From Spirochaetae bacterium HGW-Spirochaetae-2 (GTDB taxonomy: Bacteria > Spirochaetota > Spirochaetia > Sphaerochaetales > Sphaerochaetaceae): a DNA stretch of 64,000 nucleotides. Both the position numbers and the translations under genes were made by a program. The DNA is taken from NCBI GenBank assembly GCA_002839355.1, contig PGXW01000012.1, positions 1 to 64,000 of the forward strand, in the 5' to 3' direction. The notes beneath the pieces are model-generated. The model was not told the origin of the DNA and ran no database searches. It worked only from the letters and a program-made list of their open reading frames with translations. Positions 45,643 to 53,033 of this stretch are shown here, in pieces. Each line of letters opens with the position of its first letter. Position 1 is the stretch's first letter.

Positions 45643-45871
45643 GTATTGGCTCCCTAATATGATTGATCCTGTATGCAGGTTTCTGTAATACATTGATCGT
45701 TATATTTAGCACCCCATACAGGGTAGCGTGTACTTATAAAATCCTTTGTAGGATTAGAGTTATTTGTATTGTTGCAATAGATAGGAAATTGCTTTTAAAG
45801 TTCCTTGTAAGGTATACTTCTTTAAATTATGATGCTGGCATTAGGGTAAGGACCCAATAGACAATTAGAGT
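45643..45871. other. AT-rich gap; no gene seen
   Basis: Between the TcmP gene and the small zinc-ribbon gene. AT-rich, with no ORF having a ribosome site and no clear terminator. It should hold the promoter for TcmP and DUF5131. Confidence 0.3.
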
Positions 45872-46036
45872 TTACTTCTTACAATCTCCGTTTTTATCTT
45901 TTGATTTACACTCATCACACAGTTCCCCAGATGAGGGTTTTGAGTATTGAGAATCGTAATCGACAGTTGGCCATTTTGAACAATTCTTACAATAGTGCCA
46001 TGTATCACTACCTTTTTTCTTTCTATATTCTGCCAT
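45872..46036 (-). CDS. 54-residue zinc-ribbon protein
   Basis: Starts at ATG 46036 with a clear AAAGGAGG upstream. The sequence begins MAEYRKKKGSDTWHYC and has two CxxC pairs, YCKNC (Cys 16 and 19) and LCDEC (Cys 40 and 43), giving a small zinc ribbon with a Lys-rich tail ending CKK. Small proteins of this kind recur in mobile elements, but no function is known to me. Confidence 0.75.
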   Translation of the reverse strand: MAEYRKKKGSDTWHYCKNCSKWPTVDYDSQYSKPSSGELCDECKSKDKNGDCKK

Positions 46037-46123
46037 GAACATCGCCTCCTTTCTGAGTCCTTACCCAATATCTAAAAAATAATTAACAGGAAAATACTAT
46101 ACGCCTTTTTTTTGCATGTATAA

Positions 46124-46732
46124 TTATTTTTCCTCTTCAAATTGTTTTAATAACTGCTGATATTCTTCAACATTCTGTCCTGCTGCAACTTCCTTAATAA
46201 CACCGAGAATTAATGCTTCATTACTAAATACATCCCCTGGATTATATTCTCCAAGTCTCTCAATATTTTCTGCAGGTGATGTTGGAATTTCTACTTCATT
46301 AATCCACCAGCGATCAAGTTGTGTATAAATTCTTACAATATCACCCAATAAATCATAATCCTCTTTTCTGGGGCCGTCTAGAAGGAACCGATCAATATGG
46401 TGGGTAATTTCATTTCTTCTATCCAGTGCATTCTTAATACATTTTAGGTCGTCCGCACAAATAGCGTGATTGTTAACATACCATTGAAAAACAGCATCAT
46501 ATTTTTTCTTTTGCAAAGGTAATACTTCCTGTTTAAATTTATCAGATTCATACGTTGAATAGTCCAGTTCTAACAAATTCGCACCATCATCTATATAAAG
46601 ATAAGATAGGTTTTGTTTTGCTGTATGTCTCATTCTCTCAAAATAGGCAATGAAGATTCCAATAAATGCAAAATTGTTCATCAAATTTTCACGATTAATA
46701 ATTCTTTTAACCCAGTCATTATCATTATTCAT
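46124..46732 (-). CDS. HEPN-like protein of unknown function
   Basis: A 202-residue protein, all helical by eye. It carries RRNEITHHID near residue 107, which fits the R-x4-6-H motif of HEPN domains, and a following Trp-rich helix (LDRWWINEVEIP). ATG 46732 with GGGAGAG upstream is chosen over ATGs further upstream. AT-rich composition unlike the phage core. It may be an RNA-cutting toxin or defence effector; the motif is short, so this remains uncertain. Confidence 0.5.
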   Translation of the reverse strand: MNNDNDWVKRIINRENLMNNFAFIGIFIAYFERMRHTAKQNLSYLYIDDGANLLELDYSTYESDKFKQEVLPLQKKKYDAVFQWYVNNHAICADDLKCIKNALDRRNEITHHIDRFLLDGPRKEDYDLLGDIVRIYTQLDRWWINEVEIPTSPAENIERLGEYNPGDVFSNEALILGVIKEVAAGQNVEEYQQLLKQFEEEK

Positions 46733-46942
46733 TTTATTTAACTCTCCCATTACAAGCACTTGCATATAGCTCAAGGTATAATTATTTATATATCGGGGTT
46801 ATATTTAGTTCTTTCCCATGGTACAAAGTTCTCACAATATCTTCTCATTGGGTTCAGCTCCTCAAATTGGAAACAATTCGCTACCAACTTTTGTAAAACA
46901 AATTATTTCTATATCCAAAAGGTGGCCCTGTTTTGTAGCTCA

Positions 46943-47242
46943 TCATTTTCTCGTTCTCAACTTAAATTTATTCGAAAAGTATCTGACTTCTAATGTTTCA
47001 AATTCTGAATGGTAGATAGAACCACTCCCAAGACCTTTCGGTATCTGGATTAAACCAAGAATCTCGAGATTACCAACATTTTCATATGTTACATTAATAT
47101 TTTTTGATAAATCGTAATCGAAATCAAAAAGAACTATATGATTCTTGCCCTCGATACAAAAACAAGAGGAACCGAGCAATGATAAAATATTCGCATTTGC
47201 AGGTTCAATTAAATCCAGAATAACAGGGGGTAAATTATTCAA
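46943..47242 (-). CDS. Hypothetical protein, 99 residues
   Basis: Starts at TTG 47242, 16 bases after the stop of the upstream gene, with no clear ribosome site; translational coupling is possible. The sequence (PPVILDLIEPANANILSLLG, CFCIEGKNHIVLFDFD) shows no family I recognise. AT-rich. It lies in the same minus-strand cargo block. Confidence 0.5.
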   Translation of the reverse strand: MNNLPPVILDLIEPANANILSLLGSSCFCIEGKNHIVLFDFDYDLSKNINVTYENVGNLEILGLIQIPKGLGSGSIYHSEFETLEVRYFSNKFKLRTRK

Positions 47243-47258
47243 ATATCTTGATTGATAT

Positions 47259-47558
47259 TTAATTATCTATTTGATTAATTATCCATGGTTTTGAAAATTC
47301 TTTTTTTTGACCAAGCTTATTCACTTGAGTCATGGCTTGGCTCATTTCTTGCGTAATATCTGAAGATGCCCAGATTACTTCAAATTCATTACTTTGTTCG
47401 TCAATTGCTCGACACATACTTACCTCGCCAAGTTCCTTTCCTCCCTTGATGTAAGCTCGAATATTTGATTCGATACTCTCTGTTAATGCATATATTCTAT
47501 CCTCGTACCGGAAGAAACCGAATTCATCCATCATCTTTTCAAACTCATCTTTTTGCAT
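47259..47558 (-). CDS. Hypothetical acidic protein, 99 residues
   Basis: ATG 47558 follows GGAGGA by six bases. The protein (MQKDEFEKMMDEFGFFRYED at the start) is acidic and mixed alpha/beta, with no recognised family. An immunity or antitoxin role would fit its size and the two-gene arrangement with the next ORF, but nothing in the sequence proves it. Confidence 0.6.
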   Translation of the reverse strand: MQKDEFEKMMDEFGFFRYEDRIYALTESIESNIRAYIKGGKELGEVSMCRAIDEQSNEFEVIWASSDITQEMSQAMTQVNKLGQKKEFSKPWIINQIDN

Positions 47559-47691
47559 AAAAAGTCCTCCGTAATACTTTGTAAACGCTTCCACTCGACT
47601 GAGTGTGTAATATATAGTGAAAGAATTACTTGCGTTTTGATTGCAATAGCACCTTTTTCAAACCTTAAGTTCATTATTAAAAATCCTCAAA

Positions 47692-48117
47692 CTAAGAAAT
47701 CATGCTAAGAAGGTTTTTCGCCTGATGTAAGTTATCTCCTTCCTCATCATTTTTTAGAGAGGAATAGAATTTCCTTATCCAAATCAATTCTGTTTTTCTT
47801 TCCTCTGCGAAATTAGTTAATACATCTCTCGTGCTGCCATAGGTTTTCGTGGCGGTGAACATAACATCACAATCATATTTCCTGAAGAAATCACAATTTT
47901 CTTTGAGCGTGGCTTCATAATCTCCCCCGGTAGTGATACCGATTATCTGATTATGATATCTAAAGATAGCTTTGCAATCGATTTCATTATTCTCATTTCC
48001 ATCATAATAGATGCAAACCGATCCTGATTCTTTCGCTTGAAATAGTTTAATCAACAAGTTCAGCGTTGTGGTTTTCCCACTGTTACCAGCTCCATACAAC
48101 CCAACGATCATCTTCAT
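47692..48117 (-). CDS. Small P-loop NTPase
   Basis: About 141 residues. Walker A is GLYGAGNSGKTTTLN at the very N-terminus. A hydrophobic strand (CDVMFTATKTYGS) follows with an RDVLTNFAEERKTELIWIRK stretch. Starts ATG 48117 (or 48123) with GAGGGA upstream. Too small for a full ABC ATPase. It could be a P-loop kinase or GTP-binding-type regulator. Function unknown. Confidence 0.65.
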   Translation of the reverse strand: MKMIVGLYGAGNSGKTTTLNLLIKLFQAKESGSVCIYYDGNENNEIDCKAIFRYHNQIIGITTGGDYEATLKENCDFFRKYDCDVMFTATKTYGSTRDVLTNFAEERKTELIWIRKFYSSLKNDEEGDNLHQAKNLLSMIS

Positions 48118-48159
48118 ATTCATTCCCTCTTCAAGATAGCTTGAGTCTAATCCTAGCAC

Positions 48160-48418
48160 TTACTTGTAGATATGCAAGACTGAGGCAAATAGGTTACGCA
48201 AACGGTACCAATTGGAACATCTTCTCTCAACCCACCTCTCCACTTGGAAACTTGTAGATTACGCAAGAATCGCGCCTCTGTTCAGGCCTTCCCCCGGCAT
48301 CCGATCCATCCTCCAGGTGTCCAGAGAATAGTCCAAACATTTGATATATCACCAAACTTGTTGACATGTTTTCGAAGACTAGCAATTTATATAAGATCGC
48401 CTGAAAGGAAATCAAATA
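48160..48418. other. Intergenic region with GGTACCAATTGG and TTACGCAA repeats
   Basis: Holds a partial copy of the integrase-upstream motif (GGTACCAATTGG, 48204-48215) and two TTACGCAA copies (about 48194 and 48258). No gene or tRNA is apparent. It may be the promoter region of the minus-strand cargo block. Confidence 0.4.
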
Positions 48419-48850
48419 TTAAGCAAGAGCTTTGGTGTGTCCACTACCTCCACCGCCATAAGTGGAATCCTCCCTTCCTTTTGATTTTGGAGCAAACCCC
48501 CACGACTGAATCATAGATTCAAGTGCAGATAATTGTTCACTATTCAGTGAGGGAAGAATCTTCGCAATTTCAGTCTGGCGTCGACTCTTATAAATGGCGG
48601 TATACGCCTCTTCAAGATCCGCGTCAACTTCCTTCTCCTCAACACCGTATAAAAGATATTGGACCGACACACCTAACGCGGCCGCGACCTTCAGTGCGTT
48701 ATCGAGTAACGGCATTGTGTCGAGCAAGATTCCTTTTGAGATGGTTCGTTGATCAACCCCAGACAGTCTCATGAGGTCTGCTTTTCTCATGTTCTTGTCC
48801 TTAAGTAGTTGGTCAACACGATTCCAAAAACCAGCACTCTTTTCGTTCAA
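48419..48850 (-). CDS. XRE-family phage repressor
   Basis: A 143-residue repressor with an N-terminal helix-turn-helix (MRKADLMRLSGVDQRTISKG, residues 22-41). It starts at TTG 48850 with GAGGAG about eight bases upstream. The C-terminal half is coiled/charged, with no LexA-type peptidase motif. Divergent from the small gene at 48965, in the layout of a lysogeny switch. Confidence 0.8.
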   Translation of the reverse strand: MNEKSAGFWNRVDQLLKDKNMRKADLMRLSGVDQRTISKGILLDTMPLLDNALKVAAALGVSVQYLLYGVEEKEVDADLEEAYTAIYKSRRQTEIAKILPSLNSEQLSALESMIQSWGFAPKSKGREDSTYGGGGSGHTKALA

Positions 48851-48928
48851 AATCTTAACTCCTCAATCAGAGTCTACCACTACTTTCGTAGAAATAAATG
48901 GAAAAGTGGAAGAAATGACAGAATTAAC

Positions 48929-48957
48929 TTGACTAAATACGAATTTAGTCGTAATAA
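48929..48957 (+). promoter_or_regulatory. Promoter overlapped by a perfect 8+4+8 palindrome (operator)
   Basis: TTGACT (48929-48934) and TAATAA (48952-48957) are 17 bp apart. GACTAAAT-ACGA-ATTTAGTC (48931-48950) is a perfect palindrome that overlaps the -35 and spacer, so a bound dimer would block RNA polymerase. The predicted start of transcription is about 48964-48965, at the first base of the next gene's ATG. Confidence 0.75.
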
Positions 48958-48964
48958 TCGACTT

Positions 48965-49189
48965 ATGAGTAAGAATACAATCGTAAAACAGTATAGATTC
49001 CCTGGTACCCCAGACGAAGATATTTTTTTTGCTGCCAAAGCTGCAGCAGCAGCATCAAAGGAGGGGTTTGGGGAATTTGTAATCAAAGCAGTCATTGAGA
49101 GAACGCAGCGTGTGAAAGCCTTTGTTTCTGAAGACAAGAGCCAATTCATCCGTATGCATTCAGAGATAAGTGAGGAGGATACCAAATGA
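48965..49189 (+). CDS. Small phage early protein with probable leaderless mRNA
   Basis: A 74-residue protein (MSKNTIVKQYRFPGTPDEDI..., with an Ala-rich helix AAKAAAAASKEGFGEFVIKA). No ribosome site precedes ATG 48965, but the promoter places transcription start on or next to the ATG. Possibly Cro-like in position, without a clear helix-turn-helix. Its stop overlaps the excisionase-like start (ATGA). Confidence 0.65.
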   Translation: MSKNTIVKQYRFPGTPDEDIFFAAKAAAAASKEGFGEFVIKAVIERTQRVKAFVSEDKSQFIRMHSEISEEDTK

Positions 49190-49494
49190 GGAACAATACG
49201 ATCGTCTTGGATAGGTCAGCCTTCGAGCGAATGGTTTTCGCAGCGACTGCCTATCAGACGGCGGTTAATGAAGTGTTAGCCACAATTACAACAGAGCAGC
49301 CATCCAAAAAGGACGAATGGATCAACACCAAAGAAGCTCAGCAGATCACTGGAATTTCCAAAGAGAAGCTTTCCCGAATGGCTCGACTTGGAGAATGCGA
49401 AGCCAGGCGGGTCGGTTCCGATTGGAGGTTCCCACGATCCAAAGTTGAGGACATGTCTTTCATCCATGTGAACAACACGGCAGAAAGCCGTTGA
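49186..49494 (+). CDS. Excisionase-like helix-turn-helix protein
   Basis: A 102-residue protein with a C-terminal excisionase-family DNA-binding domain (WINTKEAQQITGISKEKLSR, then RRVGSDWRFPRSKVEDM, residues about 46-92). It overlaps the preceding gene by 4 bases. Likely directs excision or acts as a transcription regulator of the early phage genes. Confidence 0.75.
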   Translation: MRNNTIVLDRSAFERMVFAATAYQTAVNEVLATITTEQPSKKDEWINTKEAQQITGISKEKLSRMARLGECEARRVGSDWRFPRSKVEDMSFIHVNNTAESR

Positions 49495-49925
49495 TTTTTG
49501 TCAGGCAAGCAAACCTTGCACCAACCCCTGTGTAACAACTCTTTCCGGAGAGTCGTCCGGAACAACCGTCGGCCCGTATGGGTGGCGTACTCCAAATGTA
49601 CATCGTTATACACATCAAAGTCGGACGGGGTTACGTCAAACCTTCATTGGCCGGAGTGGCACACCGGGAGATCCGCGAAACGTGCTGCATTTTGGGATCG
49701 TGGCGAAACTTGGTAATCGCGCGCAGACGCAGGAGCGTGCCTTTGTGAAAGCTAGACCAGTATCGAAGGCTTGCAGGTTCAAATCCTGCCGATCCCATTG
49801 CACACCCGGTCCGTATGGATGGGTGAAATTACTTCATACAGCAGTACTGTGGCTGCCATCCGTTGGATTGCAGACGAGCGCTGGCCCGGCGTCCTACAGA
49901 AACGGGCACCTTTAAGGGGGAGGTC
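49495..49925 (+). other. Structured non-coding stretch of about 430 bases
   Basis: No convincing protein gene. It holds a tRNA-like element (49694-49797, separate entry), hairpins such as ACTCT/AGAGT near 49545 and GGATGG/CCATCC (49817-49822 and 49856-49861), and two copies of a CGG[CT]CCGTATGG[GA]TGG motif (49570-49584 and 49808-49822), one on each side of the tRNA-like element. Confidence 0.5.
49694..49797 (+). ncRNA. tRNA-like element with abnormal anticodon region
   Basis: GGGATCG (49694-49700) pairs with CGATCCC (49790-49796) plus discriminator A; D-stem GCG/CGC with loop GGTAAT; T-arm GCAGG-TTCAAAT-CCTGC (49773-49789) is canonical. Between D and T arms are 52 bases folding as a GC-rich hairpin (ACGC-AGGA-GCGT) and a 7-bp stem GCCTTTG/CGAAGGC with an 18-base loop. 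No normal 7-base anticodon loop is found, so it may not decode. Confidence 0.6.
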
Positions 49926-50426
49926 ATGAAATTTAGAAAGAAGCCGGTTGTCATCGAAGCAATCCAATACACCGGGGAGAATCAGGGTGAAGTTGCATCC
50001 TTCGTAGGGAAGAATCTACCGGTAAAGATTCACGATTTAGGTGGGGGCACCCAAGGAGGAGTTCCTTGTCTTGAGATAGAAACACTTGAAGGCACCATGC
50101 TGGCGATTCCCAAGGATTGGATCATCAGGGGTGTCTCTGGCGAGTTCTACCCATGCAAGCCGGATATTTTCGATAAGACCTACGAATCCTCTACTACCGC
50201 CAGGATCCACAACGAGGATATCGAGAAACGATTCACCCATAGCAGACGACGTGAAAGACAACCGGAAGCCTATACCGAGATCCGGGAAGTGGCAAAGCAA
50301 ACGGCATATAGGCTTATCTCAATTGTTCCCGATACCCAAGAACGATCTCTTGCTCTCACGACGCTTGAGGAGTTCGTCTATTGGGCAGATGAGGGAATAG
50401 CGAAAGGCAACAAGGAGCGCATATGA
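49926..50426 (+). CDS. PGDYG-type phage protein fused to an Acb2/Tad1-like hairpin domain
   Basis: A 166-residue protein. Residues 1-90 match a common phage domain (MKFRKKPVVIEAIQYTG, then KDWIIRGVSGEFYPCKPDIF). Residues about 98-162 match the helical hairpin of the anti-CBASS/anti-Thoeris sponge families Acb2 and Tad1: EKRFTH, RYxxIR-like AYTEIREVAK, LISIVPDTQERSLALTTLEE and WADEGIAKGN. Such sponges sequester cyclic nucleotide signals. The fusion suggests an early anti-defence gene. ATG 49926 follows AAGGGGGAGG. Confidence 0.75.
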   Translation: MKFRKKPVVIEAIQYTGENQGEVASFVGKNLPVKIHDLGGGTQGGVPCLEIETLEGTMLAIPKDWIIRGVSGEFYPCKPDIFDKTYESSTTARIHNEDIEKRFTHSRRRERQPEAYTEIREVAKQTAYRLISIVPDTQERSLALTTLEEFVYWADEGIAKGNKERI

Positions 50427-50566
50427 CAGTCTTCATTATCAAAGTGGTGGTCGGATTGTTCCTGGTAATCCTCGCTTTGGGGATATACCAGGCGGTTCGG
50501 ATCGGTGCCATGAGCGATAGCGACCGGGAATCCTACGGCCACGGTCCGAAGGGTCAGGGACGATAA
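50423..50566 (+). CDS. 47-residue single-pass membrane protein
   Basis: ATG 50423 follows AAGGAG and overlaps the stop of the Acb2-like gene (ATGA). A hydrophobic stretch (residues 3-22, VFIIKVVVGLFLVILALGIY-like) precedes a short, Gly/charged tail. Function unknown; too small for a typical holin but a small membrane effector is possible. Confidence 0.65.
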   Translation: MTVFIIKVVVGLFLVILALGIYQAVRIGAMSDSDRESYGHGPKGQGR

Positions 50567-50614
50567 CAGCGGCCGCCCGTAGAGGTGCCGCATCCAAGGG
50601 AAGGGAGAAGACGT

Positions 50615-50959
50615 ATGGGATTGAAAGACATCAGCAGCCTTCATGATTTCAACCAGGGCGTCGTCCGGGAACAGTTCGGTCGGGAATGGCCGAAGATCCT
50701 GGCGAACATCGCGGATCCGAGCACGGATCCGAAAACGAAGCGGAAGCTCACCATCGAGGTCGAGGTGGTGCCGTCGGAGGACCGTTCGAGCGCGAAGGTC
50801 ATGGTGAAGTCGAGGTCGGCCTTGGCTCCGGTCAAGTCGGACGAGAGCGTGATCTTCATGGAACTCACCAACGATGGTGTGGTGGCCATGTCCAGGGAAA
50901 AGGAAGTCCAGCCTGAACTGGACAACGTGTTGCCGATGAAGAACGGCAAGGAGGCATGA
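50615..50959 (+). CDS. Conserved phage hypothetical protein, 114 residues
   Basis: Starts ATG 50615 (MGLKDISSLHDFNQGVV) with AAGGGAG upstream. Mixed charged protein with a beta-rich region KRKLTIEVEVVPSEDRSSAK. It is paired with the next gene, and such pairs occur in early regions of other phages. I do not recognise a function. Confidence 0.65.
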   Translation: MGLKDISSLHDFNQGVVREQFGREWPKILANIADPSTDPKTKRKLTIEVEVVPSEDRSSAKVMVKSRSALAPVKSDESVIFMELTNDGVVAMSREKEVQPELDNVLPMKNGKEA

Positions 50960-50962
50960 ATC

Positions 50963-51688
50963 ATGGATGGAAGCGCGGTAAAGGCAATCCAGGAATTGGC
51001 ACTGAAGAACTGTGTCATCGATTTCGAGGGGGGCAAGTTCGTTCCCCAACACTATCAAGAACTCCGGTTCAAGGTCGACAGGCCACAATGCCTGCAGTTC
51101 AACACCTTGAAGTCATTGGTGGAATTCGTGAAGGGAAACCCGAACGACATCGAATTCGCCGGTGCGATTGTGGTGATCAACAAGGACCTGTCGGTGGACC
51201 TCTATTCCGATATCGATGAGACCGATACGCAGAGGACACTCCTGGCCACCTCTTCGATAGACATCGAATCCTTCCCGTTCGACCGGTTCATGCCGTCGGA
51301 GGCATTCAACATCTATTTGCAGACCCGGTTCCTCTATGACGAGTCGGCCATGGACCTTTTCAAGACCACCAGCCGGTTGAGGATCGACGAGGGTGTGACC
51401 CTATCCGATGACGGCATGAGCGCTAAGGTGACGGTCCAGCGGGGAGTGTCCGCTGCCTCGGCGGAAGCTGCGAGTGTACCGACCCGGGTGCTGCTGAAGC
51501 CTTTCCGGATATTCCCCGAATGCGACCAGCCAGCATCCCAATTCATTGTCCGGTTGAGGGAGGGAGAGGAGAAGACTGCCCAGATCGGATTGTGGGAGAC
51601 GGATGGCGGGTTCTGGCGGGTGGCTGCGAAGCAGATCATCCAGCGGAAGTTGGAGGAATACGGCTTGTCCTTGCCGGTCTACGCATAA
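50963..51688 (+). CDS. Conserved phage protein, 241 residues, early region
   Basis: Starts ATG 50963 with AAGGAGG upstream, just after the previous gene. Residues about 25-60 contain QELRFKVDRPQCLQFNTLKS, and 140-210 contain VSAASAEAASVPTRVLLKPF and FIVRLREGEEKTAQIGLWE. Length and position suggest a role in replication or recombination, but no domain is identified. Confidence 0.65.
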   Translation: MDGSAVKAIQELALKNCVIDFEGGKFVPQHYQELRFKVDRPQCLQFNTLKSLVEFVKGNPNDIEFAGAIVVINKDLSVDLYSDIDETDTQRTLLATSSIDIESFPFDRFMPSEAFNIYLQTRFLYDESAMDLFKTTSRLRIDEGVTLSDDGMSAKVTVQRGVSAASAEAASVPTRVLLKPFRIFPECDQPASQFIVRLREGEEKTAQIGLWETDGGFWRVAAKQIIQRKLEEYGLSLPVYA

Positions 51689-51746
51689 AGGGGGCGTCCT
51701 GTGAGGACGTAAATATCACGATACAGCCCGGTGACACGGGCATTTC

Positions 51747-51813
51747 GGGACCGTAGCTCAACTGGCAGAGCACTAGGAACAAGAGGATGCGGGTTCGAAC
51801 CCTGCCGGTCCAA
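51747..51813 (+). ncRNA. tRNA-like element with shortened anticodon/variable region
   Basis: GGGACCG (51747-51753) pairs at six positions with CGGTCCA (51806-51812). D-arm GCTC/GAGC and T-arm GCGGG-TTCGAAC-CCTGC are well formed. Only 17 bases (51772-51788) separate the D and T arms, with no credible anticodon stem and no U33. About 67 nt long, so shorter than a normal tRNA. Likely a tRNA relic or a structural RNA. Confidence 0.55.
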
Positions 51814-51840
51814 TTTCCTGAAAAGACAAAGGAGAGATTT

Positions 51841-52128
51841 ATGATTACCATTCCGTCGTTCGACAATCTACAGAAGGCAGTTCCTGAAACGAGCATCACG
51901 GCATTGCATGCAAACTTCAATGGGTTTTGCGAATTGAAGATCGAACTACCCACTGAAATCAACGAGTACTTCAAGACCTTTCTCGCAAAGGCTCGGGAAC
52001 ATACAGATGGAACCCAATGTATGATCAGGTTGAATCCTGATGAGAACCTTAACGCTGTCCTTGTAATTCCGAACCGACGCTATCAGATTACTTCCGATTC
52101 TCCTGATCGACAGGAAGAACACCGATGA
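51841..52128 (+). CDS. Hypothetical phage protein, 95 residues
   Basis: ATG 51841 follows AAAGGAGAGATTT. The protein begins MITIPSFDNLQKAVPETSI and is mixed alpha/beta. No family recognised. Its 3' end overlaps the convergent zinc-ribbon gene. Confidence 0.55.
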   Translation: MITIPSFDNLQKAVPETSITALHANFNGFCELKIELPTEINEYFKTFLAKAREHTDGTQCMIRLNPDENLNAVLVIPNRRYQITSDSPDRQEEHR

Positions 52129-52309
52129 CAGTATCACACTTGCAGCAAGTGACAATCGATAAGTCCCGGTATTCATCTGTTCTCATTGGTCCTCTTGTTT
52201 CCTTGTTCAATGCTGCAACTTGGGCTGACAGATTGATAATGATCGGTTCAAAGGGTTCACCACATTTAGGGCATGAAAATTGATCGTAGAAAGCTGGGTA
52301 TTTTAGCAT
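52088..52309 (-). CDS. Zinc-ribbon protein on the opposite strand
   Basis: A 73-residue protein with FSCPKCGEPFEP and TCCKCDTVIG, two CxxC pairs of a zinc ribbon. ATG 52309 has a strong GGAGGT upstream. It faces and overlaps the end of the 95-residue gene (52088-52128). It is the only clear minus-strand gene within the early plus-strand block. Confidence 0.7.
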   Translation of the reverse strand: MLKYPAFYDQFSCPKCGEPFEPIIINLSAQVAALNKETRGPMRTDEYRDLSIVTCCKCDTVIGVLPVDQENRK

Positions 52310-52437
52310 CTATACCTCCTGATTGGTTTGGTGATCTTGGTTATATCAGCATACACCCTGACGGAGGATTTCAAAAGGTACCCAAGAAAAGTGGGTATCA
52401 GCGACGTAATGCGGGCATTGCCCGTATTGGAGGCAAC

Positions 52438-52764
52438 ATGAAAGACCTGTATCTTACCGGTCCGATCACACACAACAAACAGGCTAAGGATCAATTCGGT
52501 AAAGTATCCGAGATCCTCAGGTCGGCGGGGTACACCGTGGTGAATCCCTTCGAATTGGACCATCCGGCGGAAGCTTCATGGGAAACCCATATGGCGATCG
52601 ATATCAAGGCGATGATGGACGTCCTCCTCTTCAAGGGGGAGCTTGCCATGGTCGATACCCATCTGCCTTCGAAGGGCATGGGTTTGGAGATATCCATAGC
52701 GGTATCGCTGGGAGTTCCGGTCAAGCCGTGGTTCGATTACCTCGAGGAAGCGCTACGGCCATGA
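52438..52764 (+). CDS. DUF4406-type nucleoside 2-deoxyribosyltransferase-like protein
   Basis: A 108-residue Rossmann-like protein: MKDLYLTGPIT at the start, GYTVVNPFELDHPAE, and LPSKGMGLEISIAVSLGVPV. These match DUF4406, a family related to nucleoside deoxyribosyltransferases common in phages. It may act on nucleotides or ADP-ribose-like molecules. The start is placed at ATG 52438 with GGAGG upstream; the frame is open earlier without homology. Confidence 0.75.
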   Translation: MKDLYLTGPITHNKQAKDQFGKVSEILRSAGYTVVNPFELDHPAEASWETHMAIDIKAMMDVLLFKGELAMVDTHLPSKGMGLEISIAVSLGVPVKPWFDYLEEALRP

Positions 52765-53033
52765 AGAAACGGAAGAAGCGGGGTATCTGCAGGCGCTGCG
52801 GGAAGTACGGATCCACCGAATGGCACCACGTCTTCGGCGGGTGTTTCCGGAAGATTTCCGAGCGGGAAGACTTTGTGATGGAGCTTTGCCACGATTGCCA
52901 TATGGAATTGCACGACACACCCGGTATCGGCCGGGTGTACAAGGAACGGCTTCAGAGGGAATGGGAAGGCAAGCCTGGTCGAAACCGCAACGGATGGATG
53001 AGTTTGATGGGCAAGAGCTGGTTGGTGGACTGA
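52761..53033 (+). CDS. Phage HNH-like zinc-finger protein
   Basis: A 90-residue protein with CRRCGKYGSTEWHHVFGG and ELCHDCHMELHD. The pair of CxxC motifs and the WHH then H pattern fit a small HNH nuclease or recombination nuclease. ATG 52761 overlaps the preceding stop. Position next to replication genes fits a recombination or nicking role. Confidence 0.7.
   Translation: MKKRKKRGICRRCGKYGSTEWHHVFGGCFRKISEREDFVMELCHDCHMELHDTPGIGRVYKERLQREWEGKPGRNRNGWMSLMGKSWLVD

Noticed and set aside
49498-49716. 72-residue plus-strand ORF in the non-coding stretch
   Set aside because: TTG start without ribosome site, overlaps tRNA-like and hairpin sequences, and shows no protein-like pattern.
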